Positions 1 through 7,940 of a DNA stretch of 17,894 nucleotides are shown here, one piece after another. A model generated the notes under the pieces. That model was not told where the DNA came from. It saw nothing but the letters and a program-made list of their open reading frames with translations, and searched no databases. Each line of letters begins with the position of its first letter. The first letter of the stretch is position 1. Made by a program: the position numbers and the translations under genes. This DNA comes from Lachnospiraceae bacterium Zagget3 (GTDB lineage: Bacteria; Bacillota_A; Clostridia; Lachnospirales; Lachnospiraceae), in the NCBI GenBank assembly GCA_001941025.1, contig MSHE01000008.1:65984-83877 (forward strand). The letters run 5' to 3'.

Positions 1-174
1 GAGGAAGAACCGGAAGACGCGGAGAACTCGGAAGAGATGGACGAGGACGACTGGCTCGACGAGGAGGAACCGGAAGACGCAGAGTCGGAAGAGGCGGAGA
101 CGGAAGAAGCGGACGAGGACGACTGGCTCGACGAGGAAGAACCGGAAGATTCGGAAGAGGCGGAATCGGAAGAA
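1..174 (+). repeat. Degenerate coding repeat, DEDDWLDEEEPED type
   Basis: Three copies of EEEPED are encoded starting near bases 1, 61 and 133, spaced 20 and 24 codons apart. The block GACGAGGACGACTGGCTCGA recurs at 40 and 112. Weaker WLD copies follow near residues 63 and 114 of the transpeptidase. The array reaches the left edge, so its full copy number is not visible. Confidence 0.8.
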
Positions 175-1851
175 GGCGACCGGCCTGACGAGGAAGACCT
201 GAAAAAATCGCCGGAGGAAGAGTGGCTTGACGACGCGGAAGAGGACGACGCGGAAGGAAAAGACCTCGCGGGTATCGTGGCAGCCGGCATGCAGGAAGAC
301 TCCGCGGAAAACGGACCGGAAGAGACGGACCGTGCCGCGGCATCCGAGGCGGACCGGGAGGAAGCGGAAGTCTGGCTGGATTCGGATGTGAACGAGGAAG
401 AGGACGACGAAGAAGAAGAGGCGGTCGGCGGCTGGCGGCGCCACCGGGGACTGTGGATCACGCTGATCGTGATAGCGGCGGTGATCGTGGCGGCATATGT
501 GGGTGGCGGCGTTTATTATCAGGACCATTTTAAGCCGAACACGACCATAAGTGGAATCAACTGCTCTTACATGAGCGAAGAAGAGGTCAAGGACGCGATT
601 CAGGCAGAAACCGACAAATACGAACTGCAGCTGCAGGAGCGGAACGACGAGGAGGAGACATTACATGGCACCGATTTTGATCTTCATGTCGAGCTCGGCA
701 ATACGCTGTCGGATCTTCTCGAAGAGCAGGGCGCGTTTCGGTGGCCGGCCTCCTATTTTGAGGGGACTTCCTACGACCTTGAAAGGACAATGGCCTGGGA
801 CGAGGAAAAGTTTACGGACGCGATCGATCGCTTAAACTGTATGGATGAAAGCCAGATGATCGATCCGAAAGACGCGGAGATCGTGTATGATGAGGAGAAT
901 GAAAAATTTGTCGTACAGCCCGCGGTCTACGGCACGCATATTAAGCCGGCGGTGTTTACGGATGTGGTCACGGACGCGGTCGCTTCTCTGGCGGACTATG
1001 TCAATCTGGAGGAGACCGGCTGCTATGAGACGCCGAGTGTGACGGAGGAGTCTCCAAAGATGGTATCCGCCTGCGAGCAGATGAACATCATGCTCTCCGC
1101 GGACATCACCTACGATATGATCGATGTCGAAAACATTCACATTACCAAGGATCAGATCCGGAACTGGATCTCGATCGGCAGTGATCTGGAGCCCACCTAT
1201 GATGAGGAGGCGATCCGCGCGTTTATCGCCGATATCGCGGCACAGTATAACACACGTGGTGAGCCGCACACGCTGCACACTTCCTGGGACACCAATGTCA
1301 CGGTCACAGCCGGCACCTCCGGCTGGGAACTGGATCAGGAGGGCGAATACGAACAGCTGGTGGCTGACCTTATGTCCGGGGAGACCGTGATGCGGGAGCC
1401 TGTCTGGGCGCATTCGGCTGTGAGCCATAACACCCCGGATTACGGCAACACTTATGTGGAGGTGAACTTAACCCAGCAGCATCTCTACTTCTACAAGGGC
1501 GGGACCCTCATCATCGATACGGACTTCGTCTCCGGACGGATGACGACGAAGCGTGTGACGCATGAGGGCATCTATTATGTTTATTATAAGCAGTCTCCTG
1601 CCGTGTTAAAAGGGGACGACTATGAGACGCCGGTAACCTACTGGATGCCGTTCGACGGGGGTGAAGGCCTGCATGACGCCACATGGCGGGGCAGCTTTGG
1701 CGGGGACATCTACAAGTATGGCGGATCCCACGGCTGCGTCAACCTGCCGTATTCCGCGGCGGAGATCATCTACAACAACATCAGCATCGGTGACTGCGTG
1801 TTCGTGTACTGGGAGGACGGACTGACGATGGAACTGGTAAATGATTCCTGA
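1..1851 (+). CDS. Membrane-anchored L,D-transpeptidase (YkuD domain), 5' end cut by window edge
   Basis: This is probably a cell-wall enzyme that makes 3-3 peptidoglycan cross-links or anchors proteins outside the membrane. The frame is open to base 1, and the acidic repeats continue upstream of the first ATG (37), so the true start lies outside the window. Residue numbers here count from that ATG. Residues 1-128 are very acidic, with four WLD motifs (W6, W30, W63, about W114). A basic stretch WRRHR and one membrane helix (about 139-162) follow, so the acidic part should be cytoplasmic. Residues about 165-470 resemble the peptidoglycan-binding PG_binding_4 region, starting NTTISGINCSYMSEEEV. 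The YkuD domain begins near TYVEVNLTQQHLYFY and carries H546 and the SHGCVNLP motif, with catalytic C567. The gene ends 78 bases before pyrE and seems functionally unrelated to it. The enzyme class is secure; the role of the acidic tail is unknown. Confidence 0.92.
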   Translation, partial: EEEPEDAENSEEMDEDDWLDEEEPEDAESEEAETEEADEDDWLDEEEPEDSEEAESEEGDRPDEEDLKKSPEEEWLDDAEEDDAEGKDLAGIVAAGMQEDSAENGPEETDRAAASEADREEAEVWLDSDVNEEEDDEEEEAVGGWRRHRGLWITLIVIAAVIVAAYVGGGVYYQDHFKPNTTISGINCSYMSEEEVKDAIQAETDKYELQLQERNDEEETLHGTDFDLHVELGNTLSDLLEEQGAFRWPASYFEGTSYDLERTMAWDEEKFTDAIDRLNCMDESQMIDPKDAEIVYDEENEKFVVQPAVYGTHIKPAVFTDVVTDAVASLADYVNLEETGCYETPSVTEESPKMVSACEQMNIMLSADITYDMIDVENIHITKDQIRNWISIGSDLEPTYDEEAIRAFIADIAAQYNTRGEPHTLHTSWDTNVTVTAGTSGWELDQEGEYEQLVADLMSGETVMREPVWAHSAVSHNTPDYGNTYVEVNLTQQHLYFYKGGTLIIDTDFVSGRMTTKRVTHEGIYYVYYKQSPAVLKGDDYETPVTYWMPFDGGEGLHDATWRGSFGGDIYKYGGSHGCVNLPYSAAEIIYNNISIGDCVFVYWEDGLTMELVNDS

Positions 1852-1864
1852 AGCAGAAATCTTA

Positions 1865-1893
1865 TTGAATCCTTCCCTGCCGGATGCTATACT
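1865..1893 (+). promoter_or_regulatory. Sigma-A type promoter for pyrE
   Basis: TTGAAT (1865-1870) and TATACT (1888-1893) are separated by 17 bases, with a TGC extended -10 element directly before TATACT. It lies 14 bases after the transpeptidase stop and about 36 bases before the pyrE ATG. I see no terminator between the transpeptidase and this promoter. Confidence 0.75.
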
Positions 1894-1929
1894 GAAACAA
1901 GGGAAAACGAAAAAAGGAGCGGACAAACG

Positions 1930-2607
1930 ATGGAGCGGTACAAGCAGGAATTTATTCGGTTTATGGTGGAGTCCGACGTATTAAAATTTGGAGATTTTAC
2001 GCTGAAAAGCGGGCGGAAATCTCCTTTTTTTATGAACGCCGGCGCCTATGTGACCGGATCGCAGCTTCTGCGCCTGGGAGAGTACTACGCGCAGGCGGTC
2101 CATGCCGCCTATGGGGACGATTTTGACGTGCTGTTCGGGCCGGCCTACAAGGGGATTCCGCTGGCGGTCACAACAGCCATCGCATACTCCCGCCTGTATG
2201 GAAAGGAAGTCCGCTATTGCTCGAACCGGAAAGAGGAGAAAGATCACGGCGATGCCGGCATCCTGCTGGGCAGCAGCCTTGCGGACGGGGACCGGGTCGT
2301 GATCATCGAGGATGTGACGACCTCCGGCAAGTCCATAGCGGAGACGTTCCCGATCCTTAAGGCGCAGGGCGATGTAACGATTGTCGGGCTCATGGTGTCC
2401 TTAAACCGCATGGAGGTCGGACAGGACGGAGAGCAGAGCGCGCTGGAAGAGATCCGGGAGACCTACGGGTTCCCGACAGGCGCGATCGTCACGATGGACG
2501 AGGTGGTGGAGTGTCTGTACAACCAACCGGTGAACGGACGGATCGTGATCGACGACGAGATCAAGCGGGCCATTGATGCCTACTATAAACAATACGGAGC
2601 AAAGTAA
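1930..2607 (+). CDS. pyrE: Orotate phosphoribosyltransferase
   Basis: PyrE joins orotate and PRPP to give orotidine 5'-phosphate, the fifth step of pyrimidine synthesis, in the cytoplasm. The 225-residue length fits the family. The N-terminus has the FTLKSGRKSPFFMNAG substrate-binding stretch. The catalytic loop is seen as NRKEEKDHGDAG, and the PRPP-binding motif EDVTTSGKS is at 127-135. The start is set by AAGGAG at 1914-1919, ten bases before ATG. It has its own promoter, is not with other pyr genes here, and is followed six bases after its stop by the VanZ-like gene, whose ribosome site lies in the pyrE 3' end. Identity is secure. Confidence 0.96.
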   Translation: MERYKQEFIRFMVESDVLKFGDFTLKSGRKSPFFMNAGAYVTGSQLLRLGEYYAQAVHAAYGDDFDVLFGPAYKGIPLAVTTAIAYSRLYGKEVRYCSNRKEEKDHGDAGILLGSSLADGDRVVIIEDVTTSGKSIAETFPILKAQGDVTIVGLMVSLNRMEVGQDGEQSALEEIRETYGFPTGAIVTMDEVVECLYNQPVNGRIVIDDEIKRAIDAYYKQYGAK

Positions 2608-2613
2608 TTCCCT

Positions 2614-3108
2614 ATGTCAAAACCAAAGCAGAGAACGGGAGTCCGGGTCATTTCCTGGGTCCTGTTTATCCTATATCTCGCGGTGTTGTTTTATTTCTTG
2701 TTCTTTGCCGATATGCTCGGAAGGACGGATCCCGCGCAGTCCTACAGCAGCAACCTGGTCCTGTTTCGGGAGATCCGGCGCTTTTGGGTCTATCGAAGCC
2801 AGATCGGATTCGGCTATGTGTTTCTCAATCTGGCCGGAAATATTCTGGTGTTTATTCCGTTCGGACTGCTGCTGCCGCTTTTAAGTATAAAGCTGAGGGG
2901 CTTTTTCAGGGTGGTGCTTCTGGGGTTTGCGTTCAGTCTCGTGGTGGAATGCATCCAGCTCGTCACCAAAACGGGCTGCTTTGATGTGGACGACATGCTG
3001 CTCAACACGATCGGCGCCGCGGTGGGTTTTATTATCTTTGCGATCTTGCAGCACAGGCAGAGAAAACGGGGCCGCGCAGGAAGAAGGCCGAAAAAAAGGC
3101 GCGCGTAA
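2614..3108 (+). CDS. VanZ-like family membrane protein
   Basis: This is a 164-residue integral membrane protein with about four hydrophobic helices: residues about 10-31, a pair between about 65 and 115, and one near 130-150. It ends in a basic tail. The helical region carries the VanZ signature: VVECIQL, then GCFDVDDMLLNTIGAAVG. VanZ proteins are linked to low-level teicoplanin resistance, but most chromosomal homologues have no known role, so no resistance is inferred. It starts six bases after pyrE; a GGAGC at 2596-2600, inside pyrE, is the likely but distant ribosome site. Co-transcription with pyrE is likely. The family call is firm; the function is unknown. Confidence 0.88.
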   Translation: MSKPKQRTGVRVISWVLFILYLAVLFYFLFFADMLGRTDPAQSYSSNLVLFREIRRFWVYRSQIGFGYVFLNLAGNILVFIPFGLLLPLLSIKLRGFFRVVLLGFAFSLVVECIQLVTKTGCFDVDDMLLNTIGAAVGFIIFAILQHRQRKRGRAGRRPKKRRA

Positions 3109-3143
3109 CGCGACACGGCGTGCGCTAATGGGAGAAAATACAG

Positions 3144-3482
3144 ATGGCAAACAGCAGAAGAGAGTATCTCCGAAGGACGAGAAAGGTCCGCATGCGGGAG
3201 CTCGGCCATTCGTGGCCGGGCTGGATCGGTCTGCTCTGCGGCCTGGCCGCGGCGGTGTTGTTTTTGCTCGCCGTGATCTTTTCCTACCGGGCGGTGGGAG
3301 ATGCCGCGTTCTTTGTCGGCAGTATGGCGCTGTTTGCCCTGATCCTGTCCGTGGGCGGATTGGTCATGGGAATCATGGGCATGCAGGAAGAGGACGTGCG
3401 TCCGATTCCTCCGCGGGCCGCCACCGCGCTCTGCGCGGGGATGAGCGTGCTGCTCTTTGTGTTGTTTGTGAATGGATTTTAG
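3144..3482 (+). CDS. Small membrane protein, DUF6142-like
   Basis: This 112-residue protein has a basic N-terminus (RREYLRRTRKVRMRE), so its start should be cytoplasmic. Hydrophobic helices follow at about 25-47, 53-77 and 92-111. The arrangement recalls a short Lachnospiraceae family I remember as DUF6142; I could not search to confirm. The start is supported by GGAGA at 3130-3134, nine bases before ATG. It sits 35 bases after the VanZ-like gene and 28 bases before the aminopeptidase gene, which has its own strong ribosome site. No catalytic motif is visible. A structural or accessory role to one of its neighbours is possible but unsupported. Confidence 0.75.
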   Translation: MANSRREYLRRTRKVRMRELGHSWPGWIGLLCGLAAAVLFLLAVIFSYRAVGDAAFFVGSMALFALILSVGGLVMGIMGMQEEDVRPIPPRAATALCAGMSVLLFVLFVNGF

Positions 3483-3510
3483 ATAAGACGAGACAGATGG
3501 AGGGATCTGT

Positions 3511-5592
3511 ATGAGTGACCGGGCATGGAGAACGCGGGAGGCGGATGTGCTGACAAGGGAGCGGTATGCCTTGATGACCGACCGGATCGCGCGCATCCCG
3601 ACGGCGTGTCTTGTCCCGGACATCTATCAGGACTATTTTGAAAAAGGAGCCGTTTACCTGTTAAAAGCGGCGGAAATCTATGAGAAAAAAGCGGGCGGAC
3701 GTCTTGCCGCGCGTACGATGAAAGAGTGTCAGGCGGATGAGGCGGCTCTCTGGGGACATCTCGATCCGGCACGTTACGCGGAGAGCTGGGCCAATCCCAC
3801 TTACGCGGTCGCACGGCTCGGAACGGAAGCGGGACAACTCCTTTGCTTCCTCTGCTCCGAGATGGAGTGCTGCGCGGCCTATGCGTTTCAGGGAAGAAAG
3901 CAGGAGCTGACACTCTTTTTCGAATTGTTTATACAAGTGTATGACTGCATGGAAGAGGGGGAGCTTAAGGAGGCCCGGAAAACCGTTTCCTGGTTTTTCC
4001 AGGACTACAGCGCGCTCTTTGTGGAGGATCAGATCCGCGGCATGATCTGTCCCGACGACAACTTTTTTGTGGACCTGACAGAACATGCGGATCTGACCGA
4101 TCCGCGCTACCTGTATCAATACGGACTTCCCGTCGGGGAACAGGAACTGCGGATCGCGGCGTTTTTGAACACCCTGTCCGACGAGGAGATCGCCGCCATG
4201 GCGGATACTTACACGGAAGGGTACCGCGCGGGCTTTGCGGCGGCGGGCATCGACCTTGCGGCAAAGCGGACGGTGCGGATCGACGTTCCCATTGGATTTG
4301 AGCGGATGACAAAAAAGGCGATCGCCAACTTCCGGGCGATGGGGCTCGCGCCCTGCATGGCGCGGGAGCCGGCCTCTTCGTTTGCCGGGAAGGGCGGCCG
4401 CAAACGGGCGGTCTATTCCACCCCGGTCAACCGACAGTACGATTTCGATCATCGCATGGATATGGCGTGTTATCTGGATCAGGCATTTGTGGAGCGGCGG
4501 CTGGAAGAGTATCAGGCCGTGCTCTCACAGCACCGGGATGAGGCCCGGCAATATGCGGGGCCTGCCGTGGTGGAAGTGTTCGGGGAGACGCCGTTTTCGC
4601 CGGAGGCCAAGGCGGAGGCATTTTCCTATAATGAGGAGCAGCAGGCGCTCCGCGTCCGGCTCGCCTCGGAACTCGGACAGATCACAGACACCTATATTCC
4701 CGGCGGCGAGACGAGTTATACGATCATCGCCTGGCCCACGCCGGATATCGGCGCGCGTTTCGAAGAGATCTTTGCGCAGACCCTTGCGCTCAACACGCTG
4801 GACAGCCCGACGTATCAGCGGATGCAGCAGTGCCTGATCGACGCGATGGACGGCGCGCGGGAGGTGCGCGTCACCGGCAGGGGGGAAAACCGCACGGACC
4901 TGACCGTAGGGATCCGGCCGCTCGCGGATCCGGAGAAGGAGACCGCGTTTGAAAACTGTGTGGCGGATGTCAACATTCCGGTGGGAGAAGTGTTTACCTC
5001 CCCGGTCCTTTCCGGGACGAACGGCACACTGCATGTGACGGATGTCTATCTGGAGGGGCTTCGCTATCGGGATCTCACGCTCACGTTTCAGAACGGCAGG
5101 ATCACATCCTATACCTGCTCCAATTTCCCGTCGGAGGAAGAAAATCAAAACTATATCCGTGACAACATCCTCATGCACCATGAGACGCTCCCCATGGGGG
5201 AGTTTGCCATCGGGACGAACACACTGGCTTACCGCATGGCGCGCCATTATGGAATCGGGGACCGGATGCCGATCCTGATCGCGGAAAAGACCGGGCCGCA
5301 TTTCGCGGTGGGGGACACCTGTTACTCACACGAGGAGGAGTTGGTGCGGGTGAATCCGGACGGCAAGCGCATCGTGGCGGTGGACAACGAACAGAGCGCC
5401 CTGCGCGATACGGATCCGCTCGCGGCCTATTTTAACTGCCACACGGACATCACGATCCCGTATGACGAGATCGGCGCGATCACGGCCGTGTATCCGGACG
5501 GCAGTACCGTGGATGTGATCCGCGACGGGCGGTTTCTTGTCCCGGGAACAGAGGAATTAAACGTGCCGCTTCAAGAAGAGGCGGACGGGTAA
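3511..5592 (+). CDS. M29-type aminopeptidase with long N-terminal extension
   Basis: This is probably a cytoplasmic metal-dependent aminopeptidase that trims N-terminal residues from peptides. The C-terminal half shows the M29 (AmpS/PepS/AmpT) metal and catalytic map: E493 in [12 protein letters not shown]564 in GEFAIGTN, H597 in [11 protein letters not shown]605 as the likely catalytic tyrosine, and H644/D646 in CHTD. M29 enzymes are usually near 410 residues; this protein has 693. Residues 1 to about 270 are an extra, mostly helical domain rich in aromatic and acidic residues that I do not recognise. GGAGGG at 3499-3504 sets the start. There is no signal peptide. All expected ligands are present, so it should be active; the function of the extension is unknown. 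Confidence 0.85.
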   Translation: MSDRAWRTREADVLTRERYALMTDRIARIPTACLVPDIYQDYFEKGAVYLLKAAEIYEKKAGGRLAARTMKECQADEAALWGHLDPARYAESWANPTYAVARLGTEAGQLLCFLCSEMECCAAYAFQGRKQELTLFFELFIQVYDCMEEGELKEARKTVSWFFQDYSALFVEDQIRGMICPDDNFFVDLTEHADLTDPRYLYQYGLPVGEQELRIAAFLNTLSDEEIAAMADTYTEGYRAGFAAAGIDLAAKRTVRIDVPIGFERMTKKAIANFRAMGLAPCMAREPASSFAGKGGRKRAVYSTPVNRQYDFDHRMDMACYLDQAFVERRLEEYQAVLSQHRDEARQYAGPAVVEVFGETPFSPEAKAEAFSYNEEQQALRVRLASELGQITDTYIPGGETSYTIIAWPTPDIGARFEEIFAQTLALNTLDSPTYQRMQQCLIDAMDGAREVRVTGRGENRTDLTVGIRPLADPEKETAFENCVADVNIPVGEVFTSPVLSGTNGTLHVTDVYLEGLRYRDLTLTFQNGRITSYTCSNFPSEEENQNYIRDNILMHHETLPMGEFAIGTNTLAYRMARHYGIGDRMPILIAEKTGPHFAVGDTCYSHEEELVRVNPDGKRIVAVDNEQSALRDTDPLAAYFNCHTDITIPYDEIGAITAVYPDGSTVDVIRDGRFLVPGTEELNVPLQEEADG

Positions 5593-5648
5593 GACAGCAA
5601 AAGCGACAGCGGCAGCGGAAGCCGCGCAGGCACAAAGGAGGGCACAAC

Positions 5649-6149
5649 ATGGCAACAGTAAGCATCGTCATGGGCAGTGATTCGGATCTGCCCGTTATGA
5701 CACAGGCGGCGGAGATCCTGGACCGGCTGGAAATCGATTATGAAATGCGGATCCTCTCCGCGCACCGGGAACCCGACCTTTTCTATGAGTACGCGAAGAC
5801 CGCGAAAGAGCGGGGCGTCAAGGTGATCATCGCGGGAGCGGGCAAGGCGGCCCATCTGCCGGGCATGTGCGCGGCTCTTTTCCCGCTGCCGGTCATCGGC
5901 ATCCCGATGAAGACATCCGATCTGGGCGGCGAGGATTCTCTGTACTCCATCGTGCAGATGCCGAGCGGCGTCCCAGTGGCGACGGTCGCGATCGGCGGCG
6001 GAGCGAATGCCGGCATCCTCGCGGCGAAGATCCTCGCGACCTCGGACGAGGCGCTTCTTACGCGCGTAGAAGAGTACATAAATGACCTCGGCGCCCAAGT
6101 TGAGGAGAAGGACGCGCGGCTTATAGAACAGGGTTGGAGGAACTACTAA
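5649..6149 (+). CDS. purE: N5-carboxyaminoimidazole ribonucleotide mutase
   Basis: PurE moves the carboxyl group of N5-CAIR to make CAIR in purine synthesis. The 166-residue length and motifs are those of class I PurE: GSDSD at 9-13, SAHREPD around H39, and [10 protein letters not shown]. The usual class I sequence is SAHRTP, so E41 is a mild variation. AAAGGAGGG at 5634-5642, seven bases before ATG, gives a strong start. It opens the purine gene run, 56 bases after the aminopeptidase. Class I PurE normally works with PurK, which is not in the window. Identity is secure. Confidence 0.95.
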   Translation: MATVSIVMGSDSDLPVMTQAAEILDRLEIDYEMRILSAHREPDLFYEYAKTAKERGVKVIIAGAGKAAHLPGMCAALFPLPVIGIPMKTSDLGGEDSLYSIVQMPSGVPVATVAIGGGANAGILAAKILATSDEALLTRVEEYINDLGAQVEEKDARLIEQGWRNY

Positions 6150-6164
6150 TATGTGTATGCCGGA

Positions 6165-6187
6165 GAAAAAATGAATTACATTTTTTC
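6165..6187 (+). other. A/T stem-loop between purE and purM
   Basis: A perfect inverted repeat, GAAAAAATG, loop AATTA, CATTTTTTC, lies in the 65-base purE-purM gap. The T-run is inside the stem, so it is not a standard terminator, but it could cause pausing or partial termination or mark an RNA processing site. Confidence 0.45.
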
Positions 6188-6214
6188 GACGGCTGAACAA
6201 GAAAGGACTACAGT

Positions 6215-7240
6215 ATGGATTATAAGGACTCCGGCGTCGATATTGAAGCCGGCTATAAATCGGTGGAACTCATGAAAGAACACGTCGCGCGCACCACGCG
6301 GCCCGAGGTCCTCGGCGGTCTCGGCGGCTTTTTCGGCGCGTTTGACGCGAGCATCCTTCAGGAGATGGAAGATCCCGTGCTGCTTGCCGGCGCGGACGGC
6401 TGCGGCACGAAGGTGAAGATCGCGTTTCTCTTAAACCGACATGAAACCATCGGCATCGACGCCGTTGCCATGTGTGTCAACGACATTGTCTGCGCGGGCG
6501 GCGATCCCCTGTTTTTCCTGGACTATATCGCCTGCGGAAAGAACGATCCGGAGAAGATCGCGCAGATCGTAGCCGGTGTGGCGGAGGGCTGCATCCAGGC
6601 GGACGCGGCTTTGATCGGCGGCGAGACCGCGGAACACCCCGGACTGATGCCGGAGGATGAATATGATCTGGCCGGTTTTGCCGTGGGGGTTTGTGAGCGG
6701 GACGAGATGATCACCGGAGAAGATGTGGAAGAGGGGGATGTGCTGATCGGCATCGCGTCCAGCGGCATTCACAGCAACGGGTTTTCTCTCGTGCGAAGCG
6801 TCCTTCCCATGACACCGGAAGCGCTGAATACTTACTACGAGGAGCTCGGCGGCACACTGGGAGACGTTCTGCTGACGCCGACGCGCATCTATGTCCATGC
6901 GTTAAAAAGCCTCAAAGACGCGGAGATCACCGTACACGCCTGCAGCCATATCACCGGCGGGGGCTTTTATGAAAATGTGCCGCGTATGCTGCAGGACGGC
7001 ATGCACGCGATCATCTGGAAAGACAGTTATCCGGTTCCGCCCATCTTTTCTCTGCTGCAGAGAGAGGGGGACATTGCGGAAAAGATGATGTATGGCACGT
7101 TCAACATGGGCATCGGCATGGTCCTGGCGGTGGACGCGGAGGACGCGGAAGAGGCAATGGCGGCGATTGAGGCGGCCGGGGACAAACCCTATGTGATCGG
7201 CGCGATCCAGAATGGAGAAAAAGGAGTGACTTTATGTTAA
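6215..7240 (+). CDS. purM: Phosphoribosylformylglycinamidine cyclo-ligase (AIR synthetase)
   Basis: PurM closes the imidazole ring of FGAM using ATP to give AIR. At 341 residues it is normal length. Family motifs run in order: GADGCGTKVKIAFLL, the GGETAEHPGLMPEDEYDLAGF signature, SSGIHSNGFSLVR and HITGGGFYENVPRML. AAAGGA near 6202-6207 is the ribosome site. The 3' end overlaps purN by seven bases, which indicates translational coupling of consecutive pathway genes. The upstream gap holds a stem-loop. Identity is secure. Confidence 0.96.
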   Translation: MDYKDSGVDIEAGYKSVELMKEHVARTTRPEVLGGLGGFFGAFDASILQEMEDPVLLAGADGCGTKVKIAFLLNRHETIGIDAVAMCVNDIVCAGGDPLFFLDYIACGKNDPEKIAQIVAGVAEGCIQADAALIGGETAEHPGLMPEDEYDLAGFAVGVCERDEMITGEDVEEGDVLIGIASSGIHSNGFSLVRSVLPMTPEALNTYYEELGGTLGDVLLTPTRIYVHALKSLKDAEITVHACSHITGGGFYENVPRMLQDGMHAIIWKDSYPVPPIFSLLQREGDIAEKMMYGTFNMGIGMVLAVDAEDAEEAMAAIEAAGDKPYVIGAIQNGEKGVTLC

Positions 7241-7860
7241 AGACGGCGGTATTGGTCTCCGGCGGCGGTACGAATCTGCAGGCGATCCTTGACGCGATCA
7301 ATGACGGCACGATCACGGACGCTGAGGTAAGCGCGGTGATCAGCAACAATCCAAACGCCTATGCGCTCACGCGCGCGGAGGCGGCCGGCATTCCACACCG
7401 GTATATCTCCCCGAAAGATTTTGCCGCGCGGGAGGACTTTAACGACGCGCTCCTTACGGCAGTGGCGGAGGCCGGCGCCGATCTGATCGTTCTGGCAGGA
7501 TTTCTGGTTGTTCTCCCGGAGGAAATGATCCGGCAGTATCGGAATCGGATCATCAACATCCACCCGTCTCTCATCCCGTCGTTTTGCGGGACGGGGTACT
7601 ATGGATTGAAGGTTCATGAGGCCGCGCTGGCCCGCGGCGTCAAGCTGACCGGCGCGACCTGTCATTTCGTCGACGAGGGCACCGACACCGGCCCGATCAT
7701 TTTGCAGAAGGCGGTCGACGTCCTCCCGGACGACACGCCCGAGACCCTGCAGCGACGCGTCATGGAAGAGGCCGAGTGGGTCATCCTGCCTCAGGCGATC
7801 AATCTGATCGCGCACAACAAAGTGGCCGTTGTCGGTGGGATTGCCACAATACAAGAGTAG
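7234..7860 (+). CDS. purN: Phosphoribosylglycinamide formyltransferase (folate-dependent)
   Basis: PurN transfers a formyl group from 10-formyltetrahydrofolate to GAR. The 208-residue protein shows the N-terminal VLVSGGGTNLQAIL phosphate-binding loop, the catalytic N108 and H110 in INIHPSLIPSF, and D151 in GTDTGP. These match the Asn-His-Asp set of the E. coli enzyme. The ATG lies inside the end of purM, with AAGGAG at 7221-7226. It provides the substrate for the PurL step and uses the product of PurD, encoded next. Identity is secure. Confidence 0.96.
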   Translation: MLKTAVLVSGGGTNLQAILDAINDGTITDAEVSAVISNNPNAYALTRAEAAGIPHRYISPKDFAAREDFNDALLTAVAEAGADLIVLAGFLVVLPEEMIRQYRNRIINIHPSLIPSFCGTGYYGLKVHEAALARGVKLTGATCHFVDEGTDTGPIILQKAVDVLPDDTPETLQRRVMEEAEWVILPQAINLIAHNKVAVVGGIATIQE

Positions 7861-7891
7861 AGGAAGGAAAGAACTGTAAAAAAGCAAACTG

Positions 7892-7911
7892 GTGCGCAGG
7901 GAACTGCGCAC
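7892..7911 (+). other. GNRA-capped hairpin in the purN-purD gap
   Basis: GTGCGCAG and CTGCGCAC pair perfectly (8 bp) around a GGAA tetraloop, which fits the stable GNRA class. No T-run follows, so it is not a terminator. It may shield or punctuate the message just before purD. Confidence 0.5.
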
Positions 7912-7940
7912 TCCACATAACGATACAAGGAGGGATCCCC

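Noticed and set aside
2814..3623. Long minus-strand open frame (269 codons) over the VanZ-like and small membrane genes
   Set aside because: It lies antisense to two genes with family signatures and ribosome sites; its product is a basic, low-complexity shadow typical of GC-rich DNA.
4525..5301. Minus-strand open frame opposite the M29 catalytic region, with similar ones at 3661-4452, 10702-11478 and 14200-15021
   Set aside because: All sit antisense to strongly conserved proteins, have no ribosome sites worth noting and show no recognisable domain.
7776..7940. Upstream extension of the purD frame into purN
   Set aside because: The conserved PurD N-terminus and a strong AAGGAGG both point to ATG 7941; the extra residues resemble no family.
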